From Tolypothrix sp. PCC 7910 (GTDB taxonomy: Bacteria; Cyanobacteriota; Cyanobacteriia; Cyanobacteriales; Nostocaceae), in NCBI RefSeq assembly GCF_011769525.1, contig NZ_CP050440.1, forward strand, positions 8,108,001 to 8,172,000: DNA of 64,000 nucleotides, written 5' to 3'. The position numbers and the translations under genes are program-made. The stretch's first letter is position 1, and every line of letters starts with the position of its first letter. The notes under the pieces are model-generated. The model did no database searches. It saw only the letters and a list, made by a program, of their open reading frames with translations, and had not been told where the DNA came from. Below, in pieces: positions 1-8,559 of the stretch.

Positions 1-2
1 CA

Positions 3-314
3 TCAGTCTTGATTTGGGTAGGGCGATTAACCGGATTATTTGACCTAATTATTCGGGCAATTGAACCGCTAACTTTTGCTTTAGGAATGCCCAAACAAGC
101 AGCACCGATATTCCTTTATGGCTTCTTCCGGCGTGATTATGGTGCCGCAGGACTGTTTGACTTACAGCAACAAGGAAGCCTCACAGGTAATCAGGTTGTA
201 GTTGCTGCCATTGTCTTGACATTGTTCTTACCCTGTATTGCCCAATTGCAAATGCTGATTAAGGAACGGGGAGCTAAAACTACTTGGCTAATAGTACTGT
301 TTATTTATGGGTAA
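3..314 (+). CDS. feoB: FeoB ferrous iron transporter, C-terminal fragment (5' end outside window)
   Basis: The reading frame is open to the left edge and encodes the last ~104 residues of a membrane protein. It contains the segment [18 protein letters not shown] and then a hydrophobic helix with [10 protein letters not shown] followed by KERG. This pattern is typical of the C-terminal gate and core region of FeoB, the GTP-dependent Fe2+ importer of the inner membrane; the GTPase domain lies outside the window. A ferritin gene follows 133 bp downstream on the same strand, which fits an iron uptake and storage neighbourhood. A heptamer repeat array separates the two, so co-transcription is uncertain. 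The assignment rests on recalled family motifs and only a short stretch is visible. Confidence 0.8.
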   Translation, partial: SVLIWVGRLTGLFDLIIRAIEPLTFALGMPKQAAPIFLYGFFRRDYGAAGLFDLQQQGSLTGNQVVVAAIVLTLFLPCIAQLQMLIKERGAKTTWLIVLFIYG

Positions 315-350
315 TGGGTGGTAGGTAATAAAAAATTTCTCCCTCATCTT

Positions 351-423
351 CCCAGTCCCCAATCCCCAATCCCCAGTCCCCAATCCCCAGTCCCCAGTCC
401 CCAATCTCCAGTCCCCAATCCCC
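351..423. repeat. Heptamer repeat array (CCCCAGT/CCCCAAT)
   Basis: About ten tandem 7-bp units of the form CCCCAGT or CCCCAAT fill the gap between feoB and the ferritin gene. Short tandemly repeated heptamers of this kind are characteristic of heterocystous cyanobacteria. The array ends about 12 bp before the ferritin ribosome binding site. Confidence 0.9.
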
Positions 424-447
424 TGCAATTCAGAAGGAGCAGAAATT

Positions 448-984
448 ATGCTGTCGCAAGCTATGACTGATCGGTTGAACGAACAAATCAACCTGGAAAT
501 GTATTCTTCCCATCTTTATTTGCAAATGAGTTCTTGGTGTGCTTACAAAGCTTTAGATGGATGTGCAACATTTCTCAGTCAACACGCAGATGAAGAGATG
601 ATGCATATGCGCCGCTTAGTTAATTACTTACATGAAACAGGGGCGCTGGTAGTGTTAGGTGGAATGCAGGCTCCACCAATTCATTTCGCTTCGCTTACAC
701 AATTGTTTGAACAAATCTACGAACACGAACAGAGCATAACTCGTAAAATTAATGAGTTGGTACACTTAGCTAATACAGAACCAGATTATTCTACACTTCA
801 GTTTCTCCAATGGTATGTTGCAGAACAACATCAAGAAGAGTTTTTGTTTAAAGGGATTCTCGATAAAATTCACCTGATTGGTACTGAAGGGCAGGGGATA
901 TTCTTCATTGATCGAGAAATTGCTACTTTAGCAGCCACAAAAGGCAAAGAAGCAACTGCAATGACTGCTACCCCAGCAGCTTAA
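448..984 (+). CDS. ftnA: Non-heme ferritin (FtnA type)
   Basis: This 178-aa four-helix-bundle ferritin oxidises Fe2+ and stores it as a ferric mineral core in the cytoplasm. All ferroxidase-centre ligands of the E. coli FtnA type are present at the same numbering: E17, E50, H53, E94, Q127 and E130. No heme-binding Met of bacterioferritin is evident. The ATG at 448 has a GGAG ribosome binding site about 10 bases upstream (AGAAGGAGCAG), which supports this start over the internal ATG at codon 6. The C-terminal tail after about residue 165 is Ala/Thr-rich and probably disordered. It lies directly downstream of feoB, coupling uptake to storage. No Fur box could be assigned by eye. Confidence 0.93.
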   Translation: MLSQAMTDRLNEQINLEMYSSHLYLQMSSWCAYKALDGCATFLSQHADEEMMHMRRLVNYLHETGALVVLGGMQAPPIHFASLTQLFEQIYEHEQSITRKINELVHLANTEPDYSTLQFLQWYVAEQHQEEFLFKGILDKIHLIGTEGQGIFFIDREIATLAATKGKEATAMTATPAA

Positions 985-1032
985 GTCAAATCTAGCGGGA
1001 GGGCGCTTGCTCAATCAGGGTCTTAGGTTTGT

Positions 1033-1065
1033 GACTAAAGTCATGGTGCATTCATGACTTTAGTC
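1033..1065. terminator. Perfect 13-bp inverted repeat downstream of ferritin
   Basis: GACTAAAGTCATG and CATGACTTTAGTC form a perfect stem with a 7-nt loop, 49 bp after the ferritin stop. There is no T tract, so it may be a factor-dependent terminator, an mRNA-stabilising hairpin or a dispersed palindromic repeat. Confidence 0.45.
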
Positions 1066-1263
1066 GGTATGATTTTTAGAGCAAAAACGTTTTAATAATC
1101 AATAGGGACTGGAAGCAGTTACTACTTGATAATGGGTCAGGTCATTAAAAAGTATTAGCTGTAAATTCCCTGGTAAAAGCTAGTTTACTCCTCAATGCAA
1201 ATATAGTTGGCATAGTCACACCTATGTTTGCAGAATCAACAATCATTTCTCATTGATGATCAC

Positions 1264-1293
1264 AAAGAAGCTACCAGCAAGTAGCTTCTTTTT
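1264..1293 (+). terminator. Rho-independent terminator
   Basis: AAAGAAGCTAC and GTAGCTTCTTT form an 11-bp stem with a 6-nt loop, followed by T residues. It lies 280 bp after ferritin and beyond another hairpin, so it could end a read-through ferritin transcript or a separate short RNA from 1100-1290. No convincing gene is visible in that interval. Confidence 0.7.
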
Positions 1294-1590
1294 ATATTTG
1301 TGTAATCAGCAATTTTAAAACTTATTCTAATTTGAGGATGCTGGTTAACGCTTGGTAGTCATAGCGATCGCGCTCTAAAGTCAATAGTCCAGTGGTGAGC
1401 CTGACACCAATTCACAAAAAATCTGATACAGATGCAAACCCTAAAAAGTATGCTGAGTCTCACTTTCTTCATTTTGAATTTTGCGGAAAGTCTGAGCGGA
1501 GGTTTCCTCCGTACACCGAAGGGGTTGCCGCAGGCATCAGAACTTTACAAGAGAGAATTTTGAATTTTGAATTGGTATGATACAAGGTCA

Positions 1591-1800
1591 TTATCTTCCA
1601 GAAGCAAACCAAACAATTAATTTAATAATTAAACAAACCAATGCTATAGAAAAGAAATTAAAAGGAGATATATTTGAAGTTGCTACAGCAATACATGAAG
1701 CTGTTAGAAATATAATATTAGATACTAGAACAAATCCTGACCTTACAGTAAAGTTTAAATCTTTAATAGCCCTAATCAACTCCTCATTTTCATTAGGCAT
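1591..1800 (-). CDS. Possible small two-helix membrane protein
   Basis: From the ATG at 1800 the minus strand encodes about 69 residues. The N-terminus is short and charged, beginning MPNENEELIRAIKDLNF, and is followed by two hydrophobic segments, one containing IIFLTASCIAVATS and one containing FFSIALVCLIIKLIVWF. An AAAGGG element lies about 10 bases upstream of the start. The opposite strand (1577-1816) is also open and would encode a 79-aa soluble peptide, so only one of the two, or neither, is real. The membrane-protein reading is preferred for its regular topology. No family is recognised. Confidence 0.35.
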   Translation of the reverse strand: MPNENEELIRAIKDLNFTVRSGFVLVSNIIFLTASCIAVATSNISPFNFFSIALVCLIIKLIVWFASGR

Positions 1801-1816
1801 AAAGAACACCCTTTAA

Positions 1817-2312
1817 TTGTTAAATAAGTACTTTACAACGAATATCACCTTTAAAATAGACAGCATTAGGCTACTTTATACACTGTCTACTCATGCATCT
1901 AGCACTCATAGCTGCTTTATTTCTCAACAAGAATATTGCACTTTGAATAAGTAGGTGGGTATAAAAGCGTTGAAAAAGCTTAAATATAACAGTATAAAAA
2001 ACAGTATAAAAATAATTATCTTTAAAGCGTGTATAGATGCAATATAACTGGATAAAGCGTTTATAAGTGGCATGAACCTGCCAATTTGAACTATCAGTCC
2101 CAGCAGTAAGGCTAATGTAAGTGAAATTTAATTTGAAAATAACAATAAATATTACAATGTCATCCTAATAAACTGATTCATCAGTTAAATAAGTAGAAAG
2201 GCTAGAGAATTACAGATCCCTATACACAAGGCTGCCCGAACAGAGGCTGGCAATGTCCGCTTTACACATTGAATGTTGAAGTGGTGATTTCTCTTGTAAA
2301 TCAACTTGGCTT
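1817..2312. other. AT-rich intergenic region, no gene seen
   Basis: No credible reading frame was found on either strand. There are short direct repeats of ACAGTATAAAAA around 1990-2015. The region must hold the promoter of the downstream sensor kinase, but no consensus box stands out. Confidence 0.5.
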
Positions 2313-4264
2313 ATGGAATTGCTAAATAATTTTTTTTTCCTCAGCAATATATCCCTCATGGGCATTGCTATCTTTGGCAACCACAATTAGTTGGATTGCA
2401 TATAGTCTCTGATTTGCTTATTGGGCTGGCTTATTATTCGATTCCCATAATTTTGGTTTATTTTGTCCACAAGCGAGAAGATTTGCCTTTTAATTGGATT
2501 TTTTTATTGTTTAGCACATTCATTATTGCTTGCGGCACAACCCACATCATGGAAGTGTGGACGCTTTGGCATCCTATCTATTGGGTATCCGGCTTGATTA
2601 AAGCTATCACTGCTATTGTTTCTGTATACACAGCCATAGAATTGGTACCATTAGTTCCAAAAGCGTTGGCTTTACCTAGCCCTGCCAAACTAGAAGCTGC
2701 AAATGCTCAATTAGCGAAAGAAATTGCTGAACGCAAACGTACTGAAGCGGTATTAAGAGAAAGTGAACAACGTTGGCAATTAGCTTTACGTGGCAACAAT
2801 GATGGGATTTGGGATTGGAATTTGACAACGAACGAAGTATTCTTCTCACCTCGCTGGAAAGAAATGCTTGGTTATCAAGAAGATGAGATTTCTCATAATT
2901 TAGATGAAATTATCAACCGCATACATCCAAATGATTTTGGCAGGGTGAAAAAAGCAGTTAAAAGTCATTTTGATAAATTAACACCGTTTTACATGAATGA
3001 GTATCGTGTATTATGCAAAGATGGTAGCTACAAATGGATTTTAGACCGTGGTCAAGCGTTGTGGGATGAGAATGGTAAAGTAGTGCGAATGGTAGGTTCG
3101 CAAACTGACATTACTGAGCGTAAAAAAGCAGAAGAAAATCTTAATCAGCTACTCGACAGCCTAGAAAATATAGTTGCAGAACGTACAGCAGAGTTAACCA
3201 GAATTAACGCCTCATTACAAGTAGAAATTACAGAACGCCAGCGCATAGAGGAAGCCTTAAGAGAAAGCGAACAGCAATTTCGGGCAACATTTCAACAAGC
3301 GGCTGTTGGTATTGCTCATGTAGGAATAGATGGACGATGGTTATTAGTTAATCAGAGATTTTGTGATATTGTTGGTTATACATTTGAAGAACTGCAATTA
3401 TTAACTTTTCAAGATATTACTTACCCAGATGATTTAGAAGCTGACCTCAACTATGTTGAGCAGATATTAGCTGGTGATATTCACACCTACACTTTAGAAA
3501 AGCGCTATTTTTGCAAAAACAATTCTCTCGTCTGGATTAATCTGACTGTGTCTTTAGTCCGGGATAGCTTTGGTAAGCCCAAGTATTTTATTTCTGTCAT
3601 TGAAGATATTAGCGATCGCCAGCGTTCTCAAGAACAGATTCGAGCATCATTACGAGAAAAAGAAGTTCTATTAAAAGAAATTTACCATCGAGTTAAAAAT
3701 AATTTTCAGGTGATTTCTAGCCTATTAAACTTGCAATCAGAATATATTAAAGATCAGGATGATATGCAGATATTTCAACAAAGCCAGCAGCGGATAGCAT
3801 CTATGGCTTTGGTTCATGAAAAAATGTATCAATCAGGAGATTTGTCCAGAATTAATTTTCGTGAATATGTTCAGGAATTAGTGGCAAGTTTATATACATC
3901 ATACAAAGTATATGATGGTGCGCTTACTTTACACATTAATATTGATGAGCATATTTTACTTGGTTTAGATACAGCAATCCCCTGTGGGTTAATTATTCAT
4001 GAACTTGTTTCTAATTCGTTAAAATATGCTTTCCCTGAAGCTAGAAATGGTGAAATAAATATTGCTATCAGTGAAATGGCAAATAATAGAATCGCCCTAA
4101 CCGTTAGTGATAACGGTATTGGTTTACCTCCAAACTTCAATTTTACAGAGACAGCATCATTGGGTTGGCAGTTAGTAGAAGCTTTAGCCTCTCAGCTTAC
4201 AGGAGACATCACAATTAAGAGCGATATCGGGGTAGAGTTTTTAATCATATTTTCTCTAGCGTAA
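2313..4264 (+). CDS. Ethylene-receptor-like sensor histidine kinase (frame broken at a 9-T tract near the start)
   Basis: The protein is a membrane sensor kinase. Numbered from the in-frame TTG at 2396, it has an ETR1-like ethylene-binding domain of three membrane helices (about 1-95), with D6 in ISD-like context and the putative Cu(I) ligands C46 and H50 in ACGTTH. Two PAS domains follow (about 120-250 and 285-415), then a HisKA_2-type phosphoacceptor (H431 in [10 protein letters not shown]) and a HATPase domain with VSDNGIGLP. The frame is open upstream to 2330 and encodes the conserved segment [19 protein letters not shown], but it has no ATG. An ATG at 2313 (MELLNN) joins this frame only if the run of nine T at 2330-2338 had ten. 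The true start is therefore probably 2313, with slippage, a sequencing error or a mutation. The response regulator gene begins 18 bp downstream. Ligand (ethylene, light or other) is not deducible from sequence. Confidence 0.85.
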
Positions 4265-4282
4265 TATATATAGGTTTATTAA

Positions 4283-5824
4283 ATGACTAACGCCAACATT
4301 TTAATAGTAGAAGATGAAGCAATTGTTGCTAAAGATTTACGTAATCGCCTGACAAGATTTGGTTACACCGTTCCAGCCATAGCTTCTTCAGGACAAGAAG
4401 CTATTAATAAAGCACTCGAGCTATCTCCAGATTTGGTACTAATGGATATCAAATTAAAAGGTCAAATGGATGGGGTACAAGCGGCTGACGAAATTCATAA
4501 GCATTTAGATATACCAATTATTTATCTTACCGCTTATGCAGACGATAATACTTTAGAAAGGGCAAAAGTTACAGATCCATTTGGCTATTTACTCAAACCT
4601 TTTAAAGAAAGAGAGCTACAAACTAATATTGAAATAGCTTTAACTAAGCATCAGCTGGAAAGGCAATTAAAAAATAGCCAAAAATGGTTATCAACATTGC
4701 TAAAAAGTATCACCGATGGAGTGATTGCTAGTGATATGCAAGAAATAGTAAATTTTATGAATCCTGTAGCAGAAACCTTGACAGGCTGGCAAGAATCAGA
4801 AGCTATGGGCAGAAATTCATCAGAAATATTAAATATTGCTCATGGAGAAACTCGTCAGCCCATAGAAAATCCGATCAAAACAGTTCTCCAAGATGGTAGA
4901 GTTGCTAAATTACCAGAAAATACTATTTTAATAGGAAAAAATGGTCAAGAAATCCCCATAGATGATAGTACTGCGCTTATTAAAGATGAGAAAAATAATA
5001 TTATGGGTGCAGTGTTGGTATTTCGGGATATCACCGAGCTGAAAAAAGCTATAGAAATTCGTAAAAAGCAAGCAGAACAAGCGGATCTAGTAGCGCAATT
5101 GCAAGCAGTTAATCAAATAAAAAATGATTTTTTAAATTTAGTTACCCACGAATTACGCTCACCTCTGAGTAATATGAAAGGCATAATTCAATTACTAGAG
5201 GTTTATCCCCTATCTGAGGAATTTCAGCGTTATCTCGAGATTATAAAAGCAGAGTGCGATCGCGAGATGGAATTGATCAATGATTTGTTAGATTTACAAC
5301 GGCTCGAAACTTCATCGTATTTGCCTCTCGCCCCTGATGTTTTAGTATTAGAGCAGTGGTTACCTTTATTGATCGAGCCGTTTCAAGCCCGTGTTCAGGA
5401 ACACCAGCAAACTCTACAGTTAAATCTGCCCCCAAATCAAGTAACAGTAATATCAGACCGTACCAGCTTGGAACGTATTTTAATAGAATTGCTCAATAAT
5501 GCCTGTAAATACACACCTGCTGGTGGTGAAATTATCATAAATCTGCCTCAAAACACTTCCTTAACAGCCTCACGAACAATTATTACTGTCAGCAATACAG
5601 TAGAAATTCCTGCTTCCGAGTTACCGCGTATTTTTGAAAAATTTTACCGCATCCCTAATGCTGATCTCTGGAATCAAGGCGGTACAGGCTTAGGACTCGC
5701 CATAGTGCAGAAGTTAGTTGAACAACTGCAAGGCAGCATTCAAGTAGAAAGCGGCAATGGAAGAACAAGATTTATCCTCTCTCTTACTGATTTAGCACCT
5801 ACTAGCACAACACAGCAAAAGTAG
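4283..5824 (+). CDS. Response regulator-PAS-histidine kinase hybrid
   Basis: This 513-aa cytoplasmic protein begins with a receiver domain: acidic pocket E10-D11, phosphoacceptor D55 in LVLMDI, and K105 in LLKPF. A PAS domain (about 135-255), a HisKA domain (H289 in VTHELRSPL) and a HATPase domain follow; the last has NNACKYTPAGG and the G-box TGLGLAIV. With a receiver in front of a complete kinase it can take phosphate from the upstream ethylene-receptor-like kinase and pass a signal through its own kinase. The 18-bp spacing and same strand support an operon. No DNA-binding output domain is present, so the next step must be another regulator encoded elsewhere. Confidence 0.92.
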   Translation: MTNANILIVEDEAIVAKDLRNRLTRFGYTVPAIASSGQEAINKALELSPDLVLMDIKLKGQMDGVQAADEIHKHLDIPIIYLTAYADDNTLERAKVTDPFGYLLKPFKERELQTNIEIALTKHQLERQLKNSQKWLSTLLKSITDGVIASDMQEIVNFMNPVAETLTGWQESEAMGRNSSEILNIAHGETRQPIENPIKTVLQDGRVAKLPENTILIGKNGQEIPIDDSTALIKDEKNNIMGAVLVFRDITELKKAIEIRKKQAEQADLVAQLQAVNQIKNDFLNLVTHELRSPLSNMKGIIQLLEVYPLSEEFQRYLEIIKAECDREMELINDLLDLQRLETSSYLPLAPDVLVLEQWLPLLIEPFQARVQEHQQTLQLNLPPNQVTVISDRTSLERILIELLNNACKYTPAGGEIIINLPQNTSLTASRTIITVSNTVEIPASELPRIFEKFYRIPNADLWNQGGTGLGLAIVQKLVEQLQGSIQVESGNGRTRFILSLTDLAPTSTTQQK

Positions 5825-5951
5825 AGAAGGGAAGCCAAAGATAAATAGAAAATATGTAATTAATTTTGTCTAGGTACAGAAAAAATTAATTAGGTGTATG
5901 ACGTTTTTACATATTTTGAAGCTACCTACTAAATAATATAATATCTGTCAA

Positions 5952-6052
5952 CCCCAAATAGAAAGATGATATATCAGCCCAGTATGTCTAAATTAGCTAT
6001 ATATGGTAAACACCTGGTATATCTGGAGGCTTGGTTTTAACCGAGCCTTTTT
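5952..6052 (+). ncRNA. Candidate small RNA unit 1 of a tandem pair (with promoter-like region)
   Basis: The unit has ordered blocks: CCCCAA (5952), GATGAT (5965), GTCTAAATTA (5986), then GAGGCTTGG (6026), a stem formed by GGCTTGGT/ACCGAGCC and five T. The same blocks at almost the same spacing recur at 6168-6270. TAAATT in the third block could be a -10 element, giving an RNA of about 55 nt ending at 6052. No reading frame fits. Alternatively the first hairpin only terminates the kinase operon that ends at 5824. Confidence 0.5.
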
Positions 6053-6167
6053 CATAGCTTTTCTTATTGATTCATATAGGTAAATAACTATAAAAGTATG
6101 GTTTTTAACCAATTAAGTTTATCTGGTAACTATATCCACAAGCAGTTTTTGGCATATTTGGATACAT

Positions 6168-6270
6168 CCCCAAGGATGATGATCTGTAATGAGACTAGGT
6201 CTAAATTAATTTAGTACGTTGTTAAGCACAGCAATGATCGAGGTTTGGCTCGCGACCAAACCTTTTTTTT
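6168..6270 (+). ncRNA. Candidate small RNA unit 2 of a tandem pair (with promoter-like region)
   Basis: This is the second copy of the ordered blocks CCCCAA (6168), GATGAT (6178), GTCTAAATTA (6199) and GAGGTTTGG (6240). It ends in a strong terminator with stem AGGTTTGG/CCAAACCT (6241-6263) and eight T (6263-6270). The predicted transcript starts near 6209 and is about 60 nt. The stem differs from unit 1 by paired changes that keep base pairing, which argues for a functional RNA hairpin. No known family was recognised. Confidence 0.55.
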
Positions 6271-6506
6271 CAAAACTTACAAGTTGATTTTTAATTGCTC
6301 TTCATTAGATATTATGCTAAATCTCATTCGCAATTATCTTACTGGTGCTGTGCCTTACCCATCTGTCTTTTTTATCTTTTGACCTTTTACAGCCTTAGTC
6401 CAAAATATGCAATTCTAGAGTTTTAGTCTTAATTAACGGCGACTAAATCGTAGAGGGCGCTGCTTTAATGCAGAGATATACCAATCTAATTTGATTTTTG
6501 ATGATT

Positions 6507-7655
6507 AGACACGTCCGGAATATGAATTGGGTACAAAAAAATGGTAGAAAGTAAAATTGACCCTCTACCAAAATTTAATTAAATGATTAGTATATTTGAT
6601 TATATACAAAAGTATCCACGAAGAGCAAAGCAACTTTTGGGGATTAGTTATGACCAATTTACTGACCTTGTAAACTATGCTAAAAACAGTCATGAAGAAG
6701 AACAACTCAAATTGGAACAGAAGAAAGTTAGAATACATCGTCGTGGAGGTGGACGCAAAGAATTATTATCCATCCCAGAACAAGTATGTTTGTGCTTGTT
6801 TTATCTGAGACAAATACCCACATTTGAAGTTTTAGGAATAATGTTTGGTATATCAAAAACTTTATCTAATGATACTTTTCATTACTGGAGAAAAATATTA
6901 CGTAAGATTCTCCCTTCTAGTTTAATAGAGCAAGTAGAAAATAAAGAAGGAGATTTGCTCATTATACAAGAAATATTAACGAATTTTAAGTTGCTAGTTG
7001 ATAGCGTAGAACAGCCTATAGATAGACCATCTGACAACGAAGAACAGAAAAAGTTCTTTTCGGGAAAGAAAAAACAGCATACTATAAAAAACCAGATAGT
7101 TTCCTTGCCAGAGGGAAAAGATATTATTGATGTTACAGTAGGCTCTCCAGGGCCAACAGCAGACATAAAATTATTTAGAGAGCAACAAACAAAATTTGAT
7201 GAAAAACAAGAATTTACGGGAGATAAAGCGTATCAAGGTGGGAATAATATTACTACCCCTCATAAGAAGAAAAGAAAACAACAATTAAATGAACAACAAA
7301 AAGAAGAAAATAAAGCTCTATCAAGTAAGCGTATATTTGTTGAGCATTTAATACGTATTGTAAAAATTTTCCAAGTGGCATCACAAAGATTTAGATTAAA
7401 TGCTGATGTTTATAATGAAATAGTTTTGTTAGTTTGTGGTCTAGTAAGACTGCGAATTGGCACTTTCGTATTACCGAATAGCGCCATAAATTAGTATCAA
7501 TTAAAAATTGTGTTTGCGTTAGGCAAGATTATGTATTTTTCTGCTCTAAACTATCAGTAACTATATCAAACACTTATTGTTCCATTGCAACAGAATCTGC
7601 AAGGACTGGTCTCAAAGCCTTGTAAATATAGGCTTGCGAGTTTTCGGACGGGTCT
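6507..7655 (+). mobile_element. IS5-family (ISL2-like) insertion sequence, copy 1
   Basis: The element is 1149 bp. Its ends are imperfect inverted repeats: the left begins AGACACGTCCGGAA, and the right, read inward, begins AGACCCGTCCGAAA. It is flanked by a 3-bp ATT direct repeat (6504-6506 and 7656-7658), as expected for ISL2-type elements, which duplicate ANT. It carries one transposase gene. It appears identical to the copy at 30771-31919, so movement was recent. It sits in noncoding DNA here. Confidence 0.93.
6583..7494 (+). CDS. IS5-family DDE transposase, copy 1
   Basis: The 303-aa transposase has an N-terminal helix-turn-helix-like region (IPTFEVLGIMFGISKTLSNDTFHYW) that binds the element's ends and a C-terminal DDE nuclease domain of the DDE_Tnp_4 type. 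The acidic triad is visible in the contexts LLVDSVEQPIDRP, FTGDKAYQG and IFVEHLIRIVKIF. The gene fills the element apart from about 75 bp on the left and 160 bp on the right. It reads as intact and its translation equals that of the second copy, so this element is probably still active. Its codons are strongly AT-biased. Confidence 0.93.
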   Translation: MISIFDYIQKYPRRAKQLLGISYDQFTDLVNYAKNSHEEEQLKLEQKKVRIHRRGGGRKELLSIPEQVCLCLFYLRQIPTFEVLGIMFGISKTLSNDTFHYWRKILRKILPSSLIEQVENKEGDLLIIQEILTNFKLLVDSVEQPIDRPSDNEEQKKFFSGKKKQHTIKNQIVSLPEGKDIIDVTVGSPGPTADIKLFREQQTKFDEKQEFTGDKAYQGGNNITTPHKKKRKQQLNEQQKEENKALSSKRIFVEHLIRIVKIFQVASQRFRLNADVYNEIVLLVCGLVRLRIGTFVLPNSAIN

Positions 7656-7818
7656 ATTCTAGAGTCAAAAGTCAATAGTCAAAAGTTTCCCCTTGTCCCC
7701 AGCCCCCAGTTCCCAATCCTCCCTTCAACAAGACAGGCTTTTGCTGCAACTATTTGCCTAGTCCCTAACTGATTCGCTAGGCTATTGATAATTCTAGTTA
7801 CTCAGAAAATTGCTGTGT

Positions 7819-8325
7819 ATGGATTTTGAAGGCGAAGCTACTACTACATCTGCTACAGACAACAAAGAATTGCCACAGTTAGAGACTACTCCTAAGCCTT
7901 TGGAATTGCTACGAGATACTGAGGCTTTGCTACGTCGCCCAGCGGTAGAATCTCTCACACCAATTTTACCTCCTAAGTTGAGTAGCAAATTACAAACAGC
8001 CTCATCCCTAGCCGATCAATCCTTAAAGGAACTAGCAGAAATTGATTTAGAGGAAATTGGCGACTTTGATTTGCGACCTGCAAGGATTCGTGTTGGTTTA
8101 AGCTTTGTTGGTTTTGCAGCGTTAATGACAGTTATACTGTTGCTGCATTTCAGCACTCTACATTTAGAATTACGCACAGTTGAGCAGATAAGACAATATT
8201 GGTATCAATATGTCTGGTTTGTTTGCTTAGGTGTAGCGGGATTGTTTGTCTTAGGACGAGAAGCGATGCGTCCTATCCGTAAGCCCGCAAAGCGGAATTC
8301 AAAATTCAAAATTCAAAATGAATAG
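7819..8325 (+). CDS. Conserved two-helix membrane protein of unknown function
   Basis: The frame encodes about 168 residues from the ATG at 7819; a TTG nine bases earlier is a less likely start. The first ~95 residues are acidic and rich in Leu, Thr and Pro, without a signal peptide. Two membrane segments follow (about 100-120 and 140-158), joined by a loop containing RTVEQIRQYWYQY. The tail KRNSKFKIQNE is encoded by the AATTCAAA heptamer repeat that occurs throughout this genome, so the last ~10 residues are probably a repeat-derived extension. No family is recognised. No operon partner is visible; the next gene is convergent. Confidence 0.7.
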   Translation: MDFEGEATTTSATDNKELPQLETTPKPLELLRDTEALLRRPAVESLTPILPPKLSSKLQTASSLADQSLKELAEIDLEEIGDFDLRPARIRVGLSFVGFAALMTVILLLHFSTLHLELRTVEQIRQYWYQYVWFVCLGVAGLFVLGREAMRPIRKPAKRNSKFKIQNE

Positions 8326-8506
8326 ATTGTCAGCATTTCGTTCGTTGAGAATGGGTAGTTTATTACGCTATGCTGCGATCGCGATTTGCAGCCATATAGT
8401 GCCTTGATAAAAGCTGTTCTCTGGAGAGATTGACTATTGTTGATAATTTTGCTAATCTTATATTGATAAGGAAGATGTATGTTAAAAATGTTTATACCGA
8501 AACAAT

Positions 8507-8533
8507 AAACCGCTTGCTGGCAGCAAGCGGTTT
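8507..8533. terminator. Bidirectional terminator between convergent genes
   Basis: AAACCGCTTGCT and AGCAAGCGGTTT form a perfect 12-bp stem with a 3-nt loop, with T-rich flanks on both strands. It lies between the + strand membrane protein gene and the - strand DUF1517 gene, 27 bp beyond the latter's stop. Confidence 0.85.
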
Positions 8534-8559
8534 TATGCTGTTTTACCAAATAGATGGAA

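Noticed and set aside
1140-1300. Yfr1-like small RNA (ACTCCTCA near 1186 and a terminator at 1264)
   Set aside because: The conserved motif is incomplete and lies about 70 nt from the terminator, unlike Yfr1. A 10-codon ATG frame just before the hairpin is too short to support.
1392-1580. 62-aa frame
   Set aside because: It is encoded largely by dispersed repeats (GCGGAGGTTTCCTCCG, GAATTTTGAATTG) and has no ribosome site.
1577-1816. 79-aa plus-strand frame opposite the small membrane protein
   Set aside because: Only one strand is likely coding; the minus strand gives a regular membrane topology. Not excluded.
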